Shown here one piece after another: positions 62,775 to 64,000 of a stretch of 64,000 bases of DNA. This DNA comes from Luzula sylvatica (lineage: Eukaryota; Streptophyta; Magnoliopsida; Poales; Juncaceae). Position 1 is the stretch's first letter. Every line of letters begins with the position of its first letter. A program made the translations under genes and the position numbers. Under the pieces are notes generated by a model. It was not told the origin of the DNA, did no database searches, and saw only the letters and a list, made by a program, of their open reading frames with translations. The DNA is taken from assembly GCA_946800325.1 (NCBI GenBank), contig OX326959.1, forward strand, positions 51,841,784-51,905,783, in the 5' to 3' direction.

Positions 62775-64000
62775 TTTGAACTCCTCAAAGCGTTAAAATC
62801 TTGTTTTGAATCGAAAAACTAACTATCTTAGTGTTTGTGAAATTTGGTGAAAAGTTATGTACTAAATGATACGATACAAATAATCTAAAAACACGTTATT
62901 TGAACTCCTCAAAGTGTTCAAATCTTGTTTTGAATCGAAAAACAAAATTTCTTAGTGTTTGTGAAATTTGGAGAAAAGTTATGTAGTAAAAGATACGAAA
63001 CAAATGATCTAAAAACACGTTATTTGAACTCCTCAAAGCGTTAAAATCTTGTTTTTAATTGAAAAACAAACTTTCTTAGTGTTTGTGAAATTTGGTGAAA
63101 AGTTATGTACTAAAAGATACGATACAAATGATCTAAAAACACGTTATTTGAACTCCTCAAAGCGTTCAAATCTTGTTTTGAATCGATAAACAAAATTTCT
63201 TAGTGTTTGTGAAATTTGGTGAAACGTTATGTACTAAAAGATACGATACAAATGATCTAAAAACACGTTATTTGAACTCCTCAAAGCGTGCAAATCTTGT
63301 TTTGAATCGAAAAACAAACTTTCTTAGTGTTTGTGAAATTTGGTGAAAAGTTATGTACTAAAAGATACGATACAAATGATCTAAAAACAGGTTATTTGAA
63401 CTCCTCAAAGCGTTAAAATCTTGTTTTGAATCGAAAAACAAACTTTCTTAGGGTGTGTGAAATTTGGTGAAAAGTTATGTAGTAAAAGATACGATACAAA
63501 TGATCTAAAAACACGTTATTTGAACTCCTCAAAGCGATCAAATCTTGTTTTGAATCGAAAAACAAAATTTCTTAGTGTTTGTGAAATTTGGTGAAAAGTT
63601 ATGTAGTAAAAGATACGATACAAATGATCTAAAAACACGTTATTTGAACTCCTCAAAGCGTTAAAATCTTGTTTTGAATCGAAAAACAAACTTTCTTAGT
63701 GTTTGTGAAATTTGGTGAAAAGTTATGGAGTAAAAGATACGATACAAATGATCTAAAAACACGTTATTTGAACTCCTCAAAGCGTTAAAATCTTGTTTTG
63801 AATCGAAAAACCAACTTTCTTAGTGTTTGTGAAATTCGGTGAAAAGTTATGTAGTAAAAGATATGATACAAATGATCTAAAAACACGTTATTTGAACTCC
63901 TCAAAGCGTTCAAATATTGTTTTGAATCGAAAAACAAACTTTCTTAGGGTTTGTGAAATTTGGTGAAAAGTTATGTACTAAAAGATACGATACAAATGAT
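62775..64000. repeat. HOR G, partial copy 2, cut by the window end
   Basis: Nine monomers repeat the 11-mer, including the private CTAAATGATACG and ACCAAC variants. The tenth (63891, 110 nt visible) is an ATATTG monomer with AGGG and TATGTACT rather than the CCTG monomer of copy 1. ATATTG after AATTCGG is the order found in HOR A and HOR C, so copy 2 keeps the older continuation and copy 1 is the deletion product. Confidence 0.9.

Larger units (their letters stand above)
1..64000. repeat. Satellite DNA array, 124-bp monomer, about 516 head-to-tail copies
   Basis: The whole window is tandem copies of one 124-bp unit. Starting at base 1, the anchor TTTGAAC (with rare CTTGAAC, CTTGACC and ATTGAAC forms) recurs every 124 bp to the end, giving 515 complete monomers and one 110-nt partial. 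The majority monomer has 35 G/C bases (about 28% GC) and four CpG sites. All copies lie in one orientation and no foreign DNA interrupts them. Neither strand has a plausible coding region; the longest open frame is 61 codons, opens at TTG and lies wholly in repeat. Such arrays are typical of eukaryotic centromeres or pericentromeres; that assignment is inferred from structure, not from a recognised family. Confidence 0.98.

Noticed and set aside
1..64000. CRISPR array
   Set aside because: There are no short repeats separated by unique spacers; the entire 124-bp unit is repeated and similar throughout.
1..64000. Tandem-repeat protein gene
   Set aside because: The 124-bp period is not a multiple of three and stops occur in all frames on both strands, so the repeats cannot be translated as a repeat protein.
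1..64000. CENP-B box
   Set aside because: I looked for the mammalian-type box (TTCG....A..CGGG). TTCG occurs in variants such as TTCGATAC and TTCGTG, but no CGGG core follows.

Overview
The window is one uninterrupted array of satellite DNA. From base 1 to base 64000 it consists of head-to-tail copies of a 124-bp, AT-rich monomer (35 G/C in the 124-bp majority sequence, about 28% GC). All copies have the same orientation: 515 complete monomers plus a last one cut off by the window end. I see no gene, RNA gene, transposon, inverted segment or unique sequence on either strand. Because 124 is not a multiple of 3, every reading frame rotates through all three phases of the monomer and meets stops quickly.

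This points to a eukaryotic chromosome, most likely a centromeric or pericentromeric region (inference from array size, homogeneity and higher-order structure). Two short segments resemble the soybean 91-92-bp centromere repeat CentGm as I remember it, so a dicot, perhaps legume, source is possible but unproven.

Monomers differ by a limited set of recurring substitutions, which lets individual monomers be followed as types. The order of types shows nested higher-order repeats (HORs) that change along the window. 1-9301: a 34-monomer HOR of 4217 bp in two nearly perfect copies plus 7 monomers of a third. 9302-9921: a short mosaic. 9922-14637: a 19-mer of 2358 bp, two copies. 13150-24065: a 42-mer (5211 bp) and a 46-monomer relative. 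24066-27909: a 31-mer shortened through a visible hybrid monomer. About 28100-34547: a 26-mer (3224 bp) tandem duplication. 34606-40433: a long block repeating the 42-mer order, with local duplications. 41181-46388: a 21-mer (2604 bp) duplication. 47257-57191: alternating 20-mer and 15-mer units forming a 35-mer (4346 bp) super-repeat. 57192-59175: reshuffled monomers. 59176-61410: an 18-mer segment homologous to 41429-43660. 61411-64000: an 11-mer (1364 bp) HOR.

The overall picture is an array that keeps evolving by in-register unequal exchange and segmental duplication. Monomer length is strongly kept (17 of 515 complete monomers are not 124 bp). Each monomer carries two neighbouring dyad symmetries, and two recurrent variant classes each perfect one of them. 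I found no new protein or RNA system here; the interest lies in the array's structure and history. All monomer starts use the convention that base 1 is the first T of TTTGAAC. All comparisons were made by eye, so counts of differences are lower bounds.
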